Assembly (NCBI RefSeq): GCF_017086365.1
Contig: NZ_CP070969.1
Coordinates: 4,464,001 to 4,528,000, forward strand
DNA: 64,000 nt
Direction: 5' to 3'
Origin: Paenibacillus tianjinensis
Lineage (GTDB): Bacteria > Bacillota > Bacilli > Paenibacillales > Paenibacillaceae
Shown here: positions 36,399-45,322 of the stretch, one piece after another
Numbering within the stretch: the first letter of the stretch is position 1
Layout: every line of letters begins with the position of its first letter
Notes under the pieces: generated by a model
Databases searched by the model: none
Told to the model about the DNA's origin: nothing
Seen by the model: only the letters and a program-made list of their open reading frames with translations
Translations under genes and position numbers: made by a program

Positions 36399-38000
36399 TC
36401 ACAATCCTCGAAACAGCTTCTCCCCGTTCCGCTTCATATACCTATACAGCCCCATACTCAACACAATCATAATTGCGGCGGCTCCAAGCATGATAATCTT
36501 CCCGTCCACACCCGTCAGCAGAATCGTCAGCCCTGCCGGAACAAGCAAACTAATCATCCCGATAAGCATGCCCACCAGTACCGCCGCACTCTGCTTAACC
36601 ACCTGAACCTCACTTGTCCACTCCAGCTTAGGCAGTTTCAGATTAACCATAACGCCTATCAGTGCAGAGTAGCAGGCATAGATCACAGGGATTACGAGCA
36701 GTAAGAGACTATCCATCCATCCTGTCCGCAGCGATAGTATCAGTATTACACAGCTCACAATCGTGATAGGTACTGTAATGGTGAGATTTACAGCAACCTT
36801 GGAGAGCAGGATGATGTGCTTAGGTACGGGAGCGCTTTTGAGTATCCAAAGATTATTGCCTTCCAGAGAAATGGAGCTTGACGTTGTGCAGCTTAAAGCT
36901 ATGAACATGGAGACGAAGACAGGCGCCAGTGTATTCAAGTAATGCTGCAGCTCTGGAATTTCGGCCCGCTCCCCCAGCTGCTCCGGGCTGATGAACAACA
37001 GGGAAATTGACGACATCAATAACAGAACCATGCCAATGCTTGTATTCAAAATATAATTGGAAGAACTGAAATAGCGGCGCAGCTCCTTCTGATACAGAGC
37101 GTGAAATACCGTGGATGCTTTTAACGGCTTCATTGTATATTTGCCGCCTGCATGGCTGGTCATTAGACCTGTATGAATCGCTTTATAACGCGACCCTAGT
37201 ACGGCAGCAAAGAATACAAAGGACAGCACCGATAACAGAATAAATAAAACAAATGAATCTATCCGGTAGGAGCAGACAGCATCGACATACATAGCCGCCA
37301 GCGGATACAGCTTATAGATCATATCTGCCAGTCCGGTGCCCAGATCAGCAAGTTCCTCCTGCCCGTTACCTTTCAAAGTAAATGAACCTGCCATGAGCGC
37401 AATCACGACGGCAAAGGTCAGGACAAGACTGATCATCCGGCTGGCCCGGAACCGGGAAGAAAACCAGCTGATGAACGCGCCAATCACGGTTGCTGCAATA
37501 ATCGGGACTAATGGAATACACAGCATCGCCGGCAGAAACAGCAGATAATAATAGGCCTCCGGATGTGCTTTTAGCGCATATACCAAACCCGCCGGCAGCA
37601 TCACCATCAACGTAAAAAACAGATTCAGCACATAGAGCTGGAGAATACGGCTTGCCACCACATGACTCGTCTTTACCGGCAGCGACATCACCAGATCGTA
37701 ATCCTTATAGCTGAACAGGACACCGCTTGCCTTATAAACCGTCGTGAAGAACCCTACCATCGAAGTAACAGCCATCATTATGGCCAGCAGCAGCTCCACC
37801 CGGCCTATCTGTTCAAAAGCCAGTGCCATGGCATAGCTATATCCAAATGAAAAAACCGCGATCATTAGCACACCAAGGACTATGGCGATACTTAGCAGCA
37901 GCAGTTTGCGTCTTTCCTTCACATCTTGGGTATGCAGGGCTTTATTCAAACCGAAGGCAGAGAGCAGCTGAATCTTCGTTAATCTCCAGATATTAATCAT
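36399..38000 (-). CDS. ABC-2 type exporter permease
   Basis: Membrane protein of 533 residues with about 12 hydrophobic segments and no ATPase motifs. It is the partner of the ATPase gene that overlaps its start by 8 bp. The pattern (two clusters of helices around a loop near KPLKASTVFHALYQKELRRYF) fits the large ABC-2 permeases of Firmicutes, substrate unknown. Confidence 0.82.
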   Translation of the reverse strand: MINIWRLTKIQLLSAFGLNKALHTQDVKERRKLLLLSIAIVLGVLMIAVFSFGYSYAMALAFEQIGRVELLLAIMMAVTSMVGFFTTVYKASGVLFSYKDYDLVMSLPVKTSHVVASRILQLYVLNLFFTLMVMLPAGLVYALKAHPEAYYYLLFLPAMLCIPLVPIIAATVIGAFISWFSSRFRASRMISLVLTFAVVIALMAGSFTLKGNGQEELADLGTGLADMIYKLYPLAAMYVDAVCSYRIDSFVLFILLSVLSFVFFAAVLGSRYKAIHTGLMTSHAGGKYTMKPLKASTVFHALYQKELRRYFSSSNYILNTSIGMVLLLMSSISLLFISPEQLGERAEIPELQHYLNTLAPVFVSMFIALSCTTSSSISLEGNNLWILKSAPVPKHIILLSKVAVNLTITVPITIVSCVILILSLRTGWMDSLLLLVIPVIYACYSALIGVMVNLKLPKLEWTSEVQVVKQSAAVLVGMLIGMISLLVPAGLTILLTGVDGKIIMLGAAAIMIVLSMGLYRYMKRNGEKLFRGL

Positions 38001-38706
38001 TATCGATCAGCTCCATGAATACATCCTCCAGGCTGTTCTCGCCCTTAACTTCTTCCGTCTTCCCGTGGGCGATCAGCTCGCCCGCCTTAATGATTGCGAT
38101 CTTATTGCAGAGTTTCTCTGCGGTATCCAGTACATGTGTGGAGAAAAAAATCGCACTTCCCCCACTACACAGCTCTGCCATGATTGTTTTTAGCATATGG
38201 GCAGCCTTGGGATCAAGTCCCACGAAGGGTTCGTCTAATACCAGCAGCTTCGGTTTATGAATAAGCGCCGAGATGATCGCCAGCTTCTGCTTCATTCCGT
38301 GAGAATACGATGAAATCATATCGCCGAGATGGGCAGTCATCTGAAAAGCATCACTATATTTTTGAATGAGCCGCTCGCGTTCCGCTTTGGATACACGAAA
38401 GAGATCGCCGATAAAATTAAGGTACTGGATCCCGGTAAGATGTTCGTACAGGTCCGGATTGTCAGGAATATACGCGATACGGGATTTGCAGGCTAACGGG
38501 TCTTTTTTCATCGAAATCCCGTCAATTTCAATCTCTCCCTCTTCAAAATCAAGTACGCCCACCACCGCCCGGATGGTCGTCGTCTTGCCTGCACCGTTAT
38601 GTCCAATGAAGCCGTATATGTCTCCCCGTTCGACCACTAAGTTCAGGTCATTTACTGCTTTTTTTCCGCCTTTATAGCTCTTGGTAAAATGTCTGATGGT
38701 AAGCAT
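37993..38706 (-). CDS. ABC transporter ATP-binding protein
   Basis: ATPase of 237 residues with Walker A GHNGAGKTT, signature SYSHGMKQKLAI and Walker B LLVLDEPFVGLDP. GAGGTGAAGG precedes the ATG. With the overlapping permease gene it forms a two-gene exporter. Substrate not evident. The gap to the divergent SLH gene (163 bp) must contain both promoters, but I could not assign them. Confidence 0.9.
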   Translation of the reverse strand: MLTIRHFTKSYKGGKKAVNDLNLVVERGDIYGFIGHNGAGKTTTIRAVVGVLDFEEGEIEIDGISMKKDPLACKSRIAYIPDNPDLYEHLTGIQYLNFIGDLFRVSKAERERLIQKYSDAFQMTAHLGDMISSYSHGMKQKLAIISALIHKPKLLVLDEPFVGLDPKAAHMLKTIMAELCSGGSAIFFSTHVLDTAEKLCNKIAIIKAGELIAHGKTEEVKGENSLEDVFMELIDND

Positions 38707-38869
38707 GGTCCTTCACCTCTTCCTAACTGTTAGCAAATAATTATTATACGTACAGCATAGGGTAAACGTTCATTCATAAATTAATTAATCTCTTGCGGAA
38801 ACCTTTTTGTCCGAATGCACGTCTAAGAGCTCAAATAAACCACAAACTACATCACGAGGTGAAGAAAAA

Positions 38870-39901
38870 ATGAAAAAAACATTCAAGCTTGTTACCCTAT
38901 CCGCCGCCGCTGCTCTGGCGCTAAGTTTTGCCGGACAGCAATTCGCTTCCGCCGCAGCCTTTACAGATTTAAATAACGTTCCCGATAAAGAGAAGATCAT
39001 CGCCCTGCAAAATAGCGGCCTGATCAAAGGAATCAGCGCCTCCCAGTTCGGCCCGCATATTCCCATCTCGGAAGCTGAAGGGGTTCAAATGATCGTGAGT
39101 GCCTTAGGACTGAATCTTGATCTGATCCGATTCGTGAAGGAGCCCAAGGCCTCGGACTATTTTGCCAATGCCAATGATTCCGCCTGGTACGCACAGGCTC
39201 TCATTATTGCTGCTGTCCACGGACTGGACCTGCCGGCGGATTTGAAGCCGGGCCAGAAGTTAACACGCGAGGAATTCACGCATCAGCTTATTGATGCCAT
39301 CGAAATCAGCGGCCGTCTGCCGATGATCAAGCCAGTCGTCGTAGAATTCAAAGACCAGGACCAAGTGAAGGCGGACTATTCCGGTTCGATCCAACGCGCC
39401 CTGAACTACGGTGTTGTGCAGCTGGATGCAAACGGGAAGTTTAACCCGCAGCAGAAAATCACCCGGGCTGAAGCAGCCGTAGCCATCAGCAATGCACTGG
39501 CATACCTGAAGGCTCACCCGGCACCTGAAGCTGCAAGCGAGATCCTTACGGCAGAGCAGGCTGTTCAACTGATCAAAGAAGCCGTAGGACCTGAAGCCGG
39601 CCTGCAGATCAAGATCGCTCCCGCTTCCAGCATGAGCCGTGAATCCTTCACTTACCTGCTGGTGCATACGCTGCAAACGAGCGGTCAGCTGCCGATGATC
39701 AAGCTGAATCCGGTGGAGATCAAGGATAATAATGAGATCGACATCTTAAACTCCGGGGCTATTCAAACGGCGATCGCCCTCAAGATCGTGAGCCTGGACG
39801 CAGACGGCAATTTCCATCCAAAAGACGCCATCACCCGTGCAGACGCTACCGCCATGGTCAGCCAAGTCCATGAGATCCTGAAAAAAGCCTCAACTAAATA
39901 G
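38870..39901 (+). CDS. Secreted S-layer-homology (SLH) domain protein
   Basis: Exported protein of 343 residues. The signal peptide (FKLVTLSAAAALALSFAG) ends near ASAAAF. SLH-type repeats follow, opening AFTDLNNVPDKEKIIALQ and closing with ITRAEAAVAISNAL and ITRADATAMVSQV motifs, so it should bind secondary wall polymer. Two segments of about 100 residues (about 120-240 and 250-340) share the pattern SGxLPMIKxxxVExKDxxxI, a likely internal duplication. No catalytic domain is seen. ATG 38870 follows GAGGTG. Confidence 0.85.
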   Translation: MKKTFKLVTLSAAAALALSFAGQQFASAAAFTDLNNVPDKEKIIALQNSGLIKGISASQFGPHIPISEAEGVQMIVSALGLNLDLIRFVKEPKASDYFANANDSAWYAQALIIAAVHGLDLPADLKPGQKLTREEFTHQLIDAIEISGRLPMIKPVVVEFKDQDQVKADYSGSIQRALNYGVVQLDANGKFNPQQKITRAEAAVAISNALAYLKAHPAPEAASEILTAEQAVQLIKEAVGPEAGLQIKIAPASSMSRESFTYLLVHTLQTSGQLPMIKLNPVEIKDNNEIDILNSGAIQTAIALKIVSLDADGNFHPKDAITRADATAMVSQVHEILKKASTK

Positions 39902-39929
39902 GAAGTCTTCCCTGTTTGTATCGCCTAAA

Positions 39930-39970
39930 AAGGCCAGACCGTCACTTGCTGACTCGTCTGGCCTTATTTT
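39930..39970 (+). terminator. Terminator of the SLH gene
   Basis: AAGGCCAGAC and GTCTGGCCTT form a perfect 10-bp stem followed by ATTTT. Confidence 0.9.
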
Positions 39971-40158
39971 GTAATTATCCACTGAAGGCGAACATGGATC
40001 TGATGGATATCTAGCATAGCGTGGATGGAACCCCTCCCGGTCAGTTATATTCATCAATCTAGCGGGAAAAGCTCCCACTAATTCAATCATTTTATACTAA
40101 AAATGAATATTAGGTGGAAAAAGTCCCTCTAAAATCTTCGAATTAGCTAACTTTAAGC

Positions 40159-41587
40159 CATGTTGGGGTAGCGTCAAGAAGTTTGTGTAAAAGAGCAGAA
40201 TGTAACTTCTCGGGTGTTCGTTGGTAAGTGCAGATGTTCTTTGGGGCGGGGGGACCCGCCCCAAAGAACAAGGGATTTTGAGTTACTTCTCTTGCTCTGC
40301 CTGCGCTGAATATCGCGCTTCAAACATCTCATTTAGTTTCTTCTTTACTTCCAGATCGCCGAAGCCGCGAATGACCCGTTCGCTAAAACGTTCGTTGTAA
40401 TCGATGACGTCCAGGTAGACAATTTTCTCTGCCGCATCCATATTCGTGAGACTGTTCATTGGCTTCAGGCGTTTTCGAATTTCCTTGTTCATTCGTTCAA
40501 TCGGATTGGATGTGTAAATGGCTTCTTTTATGAGCACGGGATACTTGTAAAAGGTCAGCAGCGTCGGTAACTGTTCTTCCCAGGACCGCATTTCTTTCGG
40601 GTAGAGCTTGCCCCATTTGGCCTTCACCGTGTCAAACGCAGCCCGGGCCAGATCATGGTCTGCAGCCGTGTAGATGGTCTTCAGATCTTCAATGACTTCC
40701 GTTTTGTGCTGAACTCGAATTTTCGGAAAGGTCGAACGCACTTTGTGGACGATACAATGCTGCACATCCGCCTTCGGATAGGTTTCACGAAACGCTGCAT
40801 CGAGTCCCGGCAGCCCATCAAATACGCCCAGCAAGACTTCCTGGACACCACGGTTGTAAAGGTCTTTCAGCACCTCACGCCAGCCGTTTGCGCTCTCCTG
40901 GCCGCCTACGTAAAAGCCAAGGATCTGCCGGTGACCCTCTTCGTCGATACCCATGGCGAAATAAACGACTTCTCCGCTCACGGTGCTGCGCTTGAGCTTC
41001 ACATATAGGCCGTCCAGGTAGATCACGGAGTAGCGTTTGTTTAACGGGCGTTTCTGCCACTGATGAATGTCGTCAAGTACCGTAGCTGTAATGTTGCTGA
41101 CGGTGGTGGGTGAGTAGTGGCTGCCGAACATACTTTCAATGAACCGGGCCACATCTCGCGTTCCCATGCCACTTTTGTACATCTGGATGACGGCCTCTTC
41201 TAGCCACCCGTCCCGCCGCTGGTAGGGCTCGAACAACTGCGTTTGGAAAGCTCCCTGACGGTCCCTAGGAACGGCCAGATCCTCAACATTTCCGTATTTC
41301 GTGTGCAGACTCCGGGTGTAATATCCGTTACGGCTGTTGTGATTCCCTGACTCATCACTGGTCATGAATTGCTGGATTTCCGCTTTCATAATGGACTCCA
41401 GATTATCTTTTACAAACTGGGTGACAAGATTTTCAAATAGATTATTTAACATGTTTTCGGGTAGAATAGTCATCGAGTAGGGTTCCTTTCTTGGTGGACT
41501 TCGCAATCCCGAGAATACCCTACTTTTTTGTTGCCTGACTAGGCTCCAAATCTTGGTACACAACTTACTTTACGCCATCCATGTTGG
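40159..41587. mobile_element. IS256-family insertion sequence with 8-bp target duplication
   Basis: The element spans 40167-41579 (1413 bp). Direct repeats CATGTTGG flank it at 40159-40166 and 41580-41587. The terminal inverted repeats are GGTAGCGTCAAG... on the left and, read inward, GATGGCGTAAAG... on the right, with TTGTGTA shared about 15 bases in, as in IS256. The single transposase gene is intact. Size, 8-bp duplication and ends all fit the family. Confidence 0.92.
40283..41473 (-). CDS. IS256-family transposase
   Basis: DDE transposase of 396 residues. Catalytic residues are placed in VIYLDGLYVKLK (first Asp), GVFDGLPGLDAAF (second Asp) and NPIERMNKEIRKRLK (Glu). The mutator-type stretch ADVQHCIVHKVR is present. 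ATG 41473 (MTILPENMLNNL) follows AAAGGA; the frame extends upstream to 41563 but without a ribosome site. Undisrupted frame and matched ends suggest a recently active copy. Confidence 0.93.
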   Translation of the reverse strand: MTILPENMLNNLFENLVTQFVKDNLESIMKAEIQQFMTSDESGNHNSRNGYYTRSLHTKYGNVEDLAVPRDRQGAFQTQLFEPYQRRDGWLEEAVIQMYKSGMGTRDVARFIESMFGSHYSPTTVSNITATVLDDIHQWQKRPLNKRYSVIYLDGLYVKLKRSTVSGEVVYFAMGIDEEGHRQILGFYVGGQESANGWREVLKDLYNRGVQEVLLGVFDGLPGLDAAFRETYPKADVQHCIVHKVRSTFPKIRVQHKTEVIEDLKTIYTAADHDLARAAFDTVKAKWGKLYPKEMRSWEEQLPTLLTFYKYPVLIKEAIYTSNPIERMNKEIRKRLKPMNSLTNMDAAEKIVYLDVIDYNERFSERVIRGFGDLEVKKKLNEMFEARYSAQAEQEK

Positions 41588-41629
41588 AGATATTAGCGGG
41601 AGAAAATCCCGCTACGCCGTATTGGAAAT

Positions 41630-41785
41630 ATGAATTTCAAAGTACCCGGTTATGACCGTTCGGATGATCTTCCAGCTCATGCTGATCATATTATCATAGC
41701 TTATGTTAATCCTAAGGATCATGAAGTTCATCTATTTGTTATGAGCCATGACGGAACGGTTTCAGATAGACCCGTTAGTCCATGA
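41630..41785 (+). CDS. Short orphan frame of 51 codons
   Basis: Not recognised. Reads MNFKVPGYDRSDD at the start and ends HDGTVSDRPVSP. Composition is protein-like (charged, no low complexity), but the ribosome site is weak (GGA only) and it lies among remnants between the IS and the MATE gene. Its stop abuts the end of the acetyltransferase remnant on the other strand. It may be the tail of a lost gene. Confidence 0.25.
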   Translation: MNFKVPGYDRSDDLPAHADHIIIAYVNPKDHEVHLFVMSHDGTVSDRPVSP

Positions 41786-41992
41786 TAGGTTAATTATTCC
41801 GTAATACACCAGATCCTCATACCGGCCTTCTTTCCGTACATGCTCTCTAAGTACCCCTTCTTGCTCCATACCTATTTTGCGCGTCACACTTCCAGAAGCC
41901 GGATTAGAGCAAATTAACGCGCGAATACTTTTATGGTACTTTTTTTCATTAAAAGCAATACTGCCTGCGCTGCCTCTATGCTCCAGCCACAT
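41786..41992 (-). pseudogene. Acetyltransferase (GNAT, RimJ/RimL type) C-terminal remnant
   Basis: The frame reads IRALICSNPASGSVTRKIG and EGVLREHVRKEGRYEDLVYYG, the last third of a GNAT enzyme (compare the complete gene at 31107-31619). The acetyl-CoA loop and everything before it are missing, and its upstream end runs into the end of the MATE gene in another frame. The MATE locus therefore seems to have replaced or truncated the 5' part. Confidence 0.7.
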
Positions 41993-43355
41993 TCCCGTCT
42001 GCCTCGTTCACACTCACCTTTTTGAGCTTCCGATTAAACATAACGAACAGCATAACCCCCATCACGCTAGTAATCACTTCCGTTACGGTCATAGACCAGA
42101 TAACACCATTCAGTCCGAAGAGATAATGAAGCACGATAATCACCGGAATATACAGGATGCCTTGAGTAATCGCCATAATCGCTGTAGGTGCGCCTTGTCC
42201 GGTGGCCTGGAAAATACTCATGAAAAGTCCCGTGAATCCATTAAACAAAGCCGAGATCAGCATCGCTGCCAGGATCGTTACGCCGCTGCTGATCACAGAC
42301 GGGTCGTTGGAGAACCAGTGCAGGACCGTGTCTCTGAAGATAAATACCAGGCTGACGAACACAATAGAAATGGTTCCGATGCAGGCAAAGGCATATTTAA
42401 TACTTGATTTAAGACGCTCGATATTGCGGCCGGCATAGGTAAAAGCAAACAGCGGGATCAGACCGAGGAATAACCCCATCGACAGAAACTCCGGAACCTG
42501 AACGATTCTTAGCGCCACACCAAAGCCGGCAACCACATGGTCTCCATATAGAATGGCATAATTATTCAGCAGCAGCGTTGTCACAATCAGAAAAGCGGAT
42601 TGAAGCAGCTCAGAGATTCCGATTTTATAAATTTCCAGCTTATCCTGCACCGAAATCCTGAAATGCTTCAAGAATCCTTTTAAATGTTCACTCTTTGTCT
42701 CCAGGAAATAGATGTAATAAACTACCGAGCCCACATTCGCCAGGATCATCGCCAGCGCCGCGCCTGCCACATGCCAGTTCAGCACCAGAATAAACAGCGG
42801 ATCAAAAATCAGGCTAAGCGCAGTACTGATAAACACCCCGTACATCGATTCCTTCGATGCCCCCTCCGAGCGAACCAGCTGCTCCAGCGCAAAATTGAGC
42901 ACAATCACGAACCCGCCGGCGAACAGGGTCGTGGCATAGGTCTTTGTAAAATTAAACGTAGCGTCATCCGCACCAAGCAGCCGTGTAATCGGGTTAATCG
43001 CCAAAAAAGCAAGCAGTGCGATTACGATACCGGTGATAATACTTGCGTAGAAGGAATAACCGGCGATTCTCTGGCCCTTCTCTGGATTCTTCTCACCAGC
43101 CAGCCGGGTCACAAACGTACCGCCGCCTACTCCCAGCACATTGCCGAAGGCCATTAATACAGTAAAAATAGGCAGGCCCAGCGTAATCGCTGTCAGCATA
43201 TGCGTATTGTGCAGCAGCCCGATGAAATAGGCGTTGATAACATTGTAAATGGTCCCGACCGACATTCCAATCATCATGGGTATCGACAAATGGGTAATCG
43301 CCTTCTTCAGCGGGGCTGATTCCAGATAATATTGATTAGATGTTTCCTGACTCAT
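41976..43355 (-). CDS. MATE family multidrug efflux protein (MepA-like)
   Basis: Twelve-helix cation-coupled drug exporter, 459 residues. The two halves each begin with the family pattern (AITHLSIPMMIGMSVGTIYN; SELLQSAFLIVTTLLLNNY). GNVLGVGGGTFVTRLAGEK is typical of the MepA subgroup. ATG 43355 has GGAGGA 7 bases upstream; an ATG 6 bp earlier touches it. It is driven by the promoter at 43415-43443, whose spacer is filled by a perfect inverted repeat, so a repressor is expected. None is encoded next to it. Confidence 0.92.
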   Translation of the reverse strand: MSQETSNQYYLESAPLKKAITHLSIPMMIGMSVGTIYNVINAYFIGLLHNTHMLTAITLGLPIFTVLMAFGNVLGVGGGTFVTRLAGEKNPEKGQRIAGYSFYASIITGIVIALLAFLAINPITRLLGADDATFNFTKTYATTLFAGGFVIVLNFALEQLVRSEGASKESMYGVFISTALSLIFDPLFILVLNWHVAGAALAMILANVGSVVYYIYFLETKSEHLKGFLKHFRISVQDKLEIYKIGISELLQSAFLIVTTLLLNNYAILYGDHVVAGFGVALRIVQVPEFLSMGLFLGLIPLFAFTYAGRNIERLKSSIKYAFACIGTISIVFVSLVFIFRDTVLHWFSNDPSVISSGVTILAAMLISALFNGFTGLFMSIFQATGQGAPTAIMAITQGILYIPVIIVLHYLFGLNGVIWSMTVTEVITSVMGVMLFVMFNRKLKKVSVNEADGNVAGA

Positions 43356-43389
43356 ATTCATTCCTCCGAACTTTCACTTCATAATGTTT

Positions 43390-43453
43390 AGTTAGAATTC
43401 TAAGTAATAAAGATATCATAATAGTTAGAACTCTAACTGTCAATACTCTAACT
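43390..43453. promoter_or_regulatory. MepR/MarR-type operator array before the MATE gene
   Basis: AGTTAGA-AC-TCTAACT (43423-43438) is a perfect inverted repeat. A second palindrome, TTAGAATTCTAA, lies at 43392-43403, and a half-site TCTAACT at 43447-43453. The GTTAG/CTAAC core is that known for MepR sites in the S. aureus mepRA operon. Confidence 0.7.
43415..43443 (-). promoter_or_regulatory. Sigma-A promoter of the MATE gene
   Basis: Minus strand: TTGACA (43443-43438), 17 bp, TATGAT (43420-43415). The spacer is almost exactly the inverted repeat of the proposed operator. Confidence 0.8.
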
Positions 43454-43463
43454 AAATTAGCAT

Positions 43464-43522
43464 TAAAAAACCTCTATACCGCTGCCAGTGCAAATGAGAC
43501 TCTGACGGGTAAAGAGGTTTTC
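43464..43522 (-). terminator. Terminator of the response regulator-kinase operon
   Basis: Minus strand: AAAACCTCT pairs with AGAGGTTTT across a long loop that contains a further small stem, ending in TTTTTT. Confidence 0.75.
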
Positions 43523-43540
43523 CATTACAATTCAATTTAT

Positions 43541-44596
43541 TCACAATCTATTATTCTCAATAGGAAAACTAACCGCAAACCCTGAGCCTTCCCCCGGCGT
43601 GCTCTCAACCGAAATTTCTCCTCCGCACAGCTCCACGATGCGCCGGACCAGCGGCAGCCCGAGGCCGTTGCCTTCTGCCGACCGCGATTTATCCCCCTGA
43701 TAGAATTTCACGAAGATATGCTTCATTACTTCCTCTGTCATCCCGATTCCGGAATCTGTGATTGTCACAGTAACGGCATGGCCTGTGGTGGAGAGATGGA
43801 CGGCAATTTCCCCTCCGCTATCCGTAAATTTAATGGCATTCCCGAGTAAATTCAGCCATACCTGCATCAGCAGATCTTCGTTGCCATAGAACACGACAGG
43901 CTCCAGGTCGAGGTCCAGATTGATATCTTTGTCATTCCACTGGGCTTCCAGCAGCAGCAGGGCCTGGCGGATTTGCTCATCAAGGCCGAACTGGCTTTTG
44001 TCCACAATGAATTCCTGATTCTCTAGCTTGGACAGCTTCAGGATGTTACTGGACAGAGAGGACAGCTGCCTTGTACTCTCAATGATCAGCCGGCTGTATT
44101 CCTGGCGTTCCTTAGGCGAAAGATCATGGTCCTGCATTAAGGTGGCATAACCTTCAATCGCCGCAATCGGGGTCTTAAATTCATGCGAGACATTAACGAT
44201 AAAATCATTACGCAGCGTCTCAATGCCGCCCAGCTCCTGCACCGTGCGGTTAAAATTGACGGCCATCTCCCCAAGTACATCGACTCTATGCTCCTCATGC
44301 GCAACTCTGATACTGAAATCGCCTTTGGCGACCTGCTTGGCGGCTTCACTGAGATCGATGATCGGGGTCAGAATTTTGCGTCCCGAAATCGCAGTTATAA
44401 CCGTCCCGATCAGGATGCTGGCAATCATTACAAAGGAAATCGGCCAAAAGATATTGAACCGCTCCACATCAATAATTCCCGAATGTACGATCAAAAAGCT
44501 CATCAGTGCCATTAACAGCGCCGCGCTCAGCATAATCAAGAACACCATTAGAACCAGCGTCCCCCACAGATTACGTATTTTCCTCGGCCTGATCAA
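43541..44596 (-). CDS. Sensor histidine kinase
   Basis: Kinase of 351 residues with two close membrane helices (about 12-38 and 48-70) and almost no extracellular loop, so it probably senses within the membrane or through the transporter. HAMP about 72-125, H-box NVSHEFKTPIAAIEGYA, N-box NLLGNAIKF, G boxes DSGIGM and GNGLGLPLV. Its start overlaps the response-regulator gene by 4 bp. Its small sensor and the divergent MacB-like transporter resemble Bce-like and VanS-like peptide-stress modules. Confidence 0.92.
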   Translation of the reverse strand: MIRPRKIRNLWGTLVLMVFLIMLSAALLMALMSFLIVHSGIIDVERFNIFWPISFVMIASILIGTVITAISGRKILTPIIDLSEAAKQVAKGDFSIRVAHEEHRVDVLGEMAVNFNRTVQELGGIETLRNDFIVNVSHEFKTPIAAIEGYATLMQDHDLSPKERQEYSRLIIESTRQLSSLSSNILKLSKLENQEFIVDKSQFGLDEQIRQALLLLEAQWNDKDINLDLDLEPVVFYGNEDLLMQVWLNLLGNAIKFTDSGGEIAVHLSTTGHAVTVTITDSGIGMTEEVMKHIFVKFYQGDKSRSAEGNGLGLPLVRRIVELCGGEISVESTPGEGSGFAVSFPIENNRL

Positions 44597-45267
44597 CAGC
44601 GCTTCACCGCCTTATACCCTAATCCCCGGACGGTAACAATCTCGAATTCAGGACAGTCCTTGAAACGTTCACGCAGCCTGTTGATATGCACATCCACGGT
44701 ACGCGCATCCGTCTCCGAGTCCATCCCCCAGATCTCGTCCATCAGCTGCTGGCGGGTAAAGATTTTGTTCGGGTAGGACAGCAGCTTGTACAGAAGATAG
44801 AACTCCTTTTGGGGCAGCAGCAGGCTTTTATCCCCGCGATAGACTGTTATGGAATCCGAATCCAGTATGACCTCCCCGACAACCAGCCTGCGTTCATTCG
44901 CAATCTGTGCCCGGCGCAGCAGTGCCCCGATCCGCAGAATCATCTCGTTCACATCAATCGGCTTCACCATATAATCATCCGTGCCGGCCAGATACCCGCA
45001 CTGCTTGTCCTTGAAGCTTTCCTTCGCGGTAACCATCAGCACCGGAGTATTATAGCCTGCCTCTCTAAGCCTTTGGATCAGTTCATATCCGTCCACGTTT
45101 GGCATCATAATATCCGAGATAATCAAATCAATATAATGTGTATCCAGCAGCTCCAGCGCATGTTGTCCATCCACTGCCATTACCGGGTTATACCCGTGTT
45201 TGGTAAGCACTGTGCCGATCAGCTGCCGCAGCTTGTCGTTGTCCTCTACTACAAGAATGTTGATCAT
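44593..45267 (-). CDS. OmpR-family response regulator
   Basis: Regulator of 224 residues: receiver with VVEDND, phosphoacceptor LIISDIMMP and VKPID; winged-helix DNA-binding domain to GLGYKAV. GGTGGAGAA precedes the ATG. It probably binds the repeated TTATGAAC/GCGTAACA elements in the 212-bp gap that it shares with the divergent ABC transporter gene. Confidence 0.92.
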   Translation of the reverse strand: MINILVVEDNDKLRQLIGTVLTKHGYNPVMAVDGQHALELLDTHYIDLIISDIMMPNVDGYELIQRLREAGYNTPVLMVTAKESFKDKQCGYLAGTDDYMVKPIDVNEMILRIGALLRRAQIANERRLVVGEVILDSDSITVYRGDKSLLLPQKEFYLLYKLLSYPNKIFTRQQLMDEIWGMDSETDARTVDVHINRLRERFKDCPEFEIVTVRGLGYKAVKRC

Positions 45268-45322
45268 TTCTCCACCTGCGTTCCCTTGAGGTTCAGTAAT
45301 CCTTATAACATTGTACTACAAC

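Larger units (their letters stand above)
40059..41615. repeat. Cluster C of the 23-bp palindromic repeat (3 copies, split by an IS)
   Basis: Units at 40059-40081, 40110-40132 and 41593-41615. The IS256-family element at 40167-41579 lies between the second and third. Removing it with one target copy leaves a 39-bp gap, close to the normal spacing. The first and second unit starts are 51 bp apart, as in clusters A and B. Confidence 0.8.
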
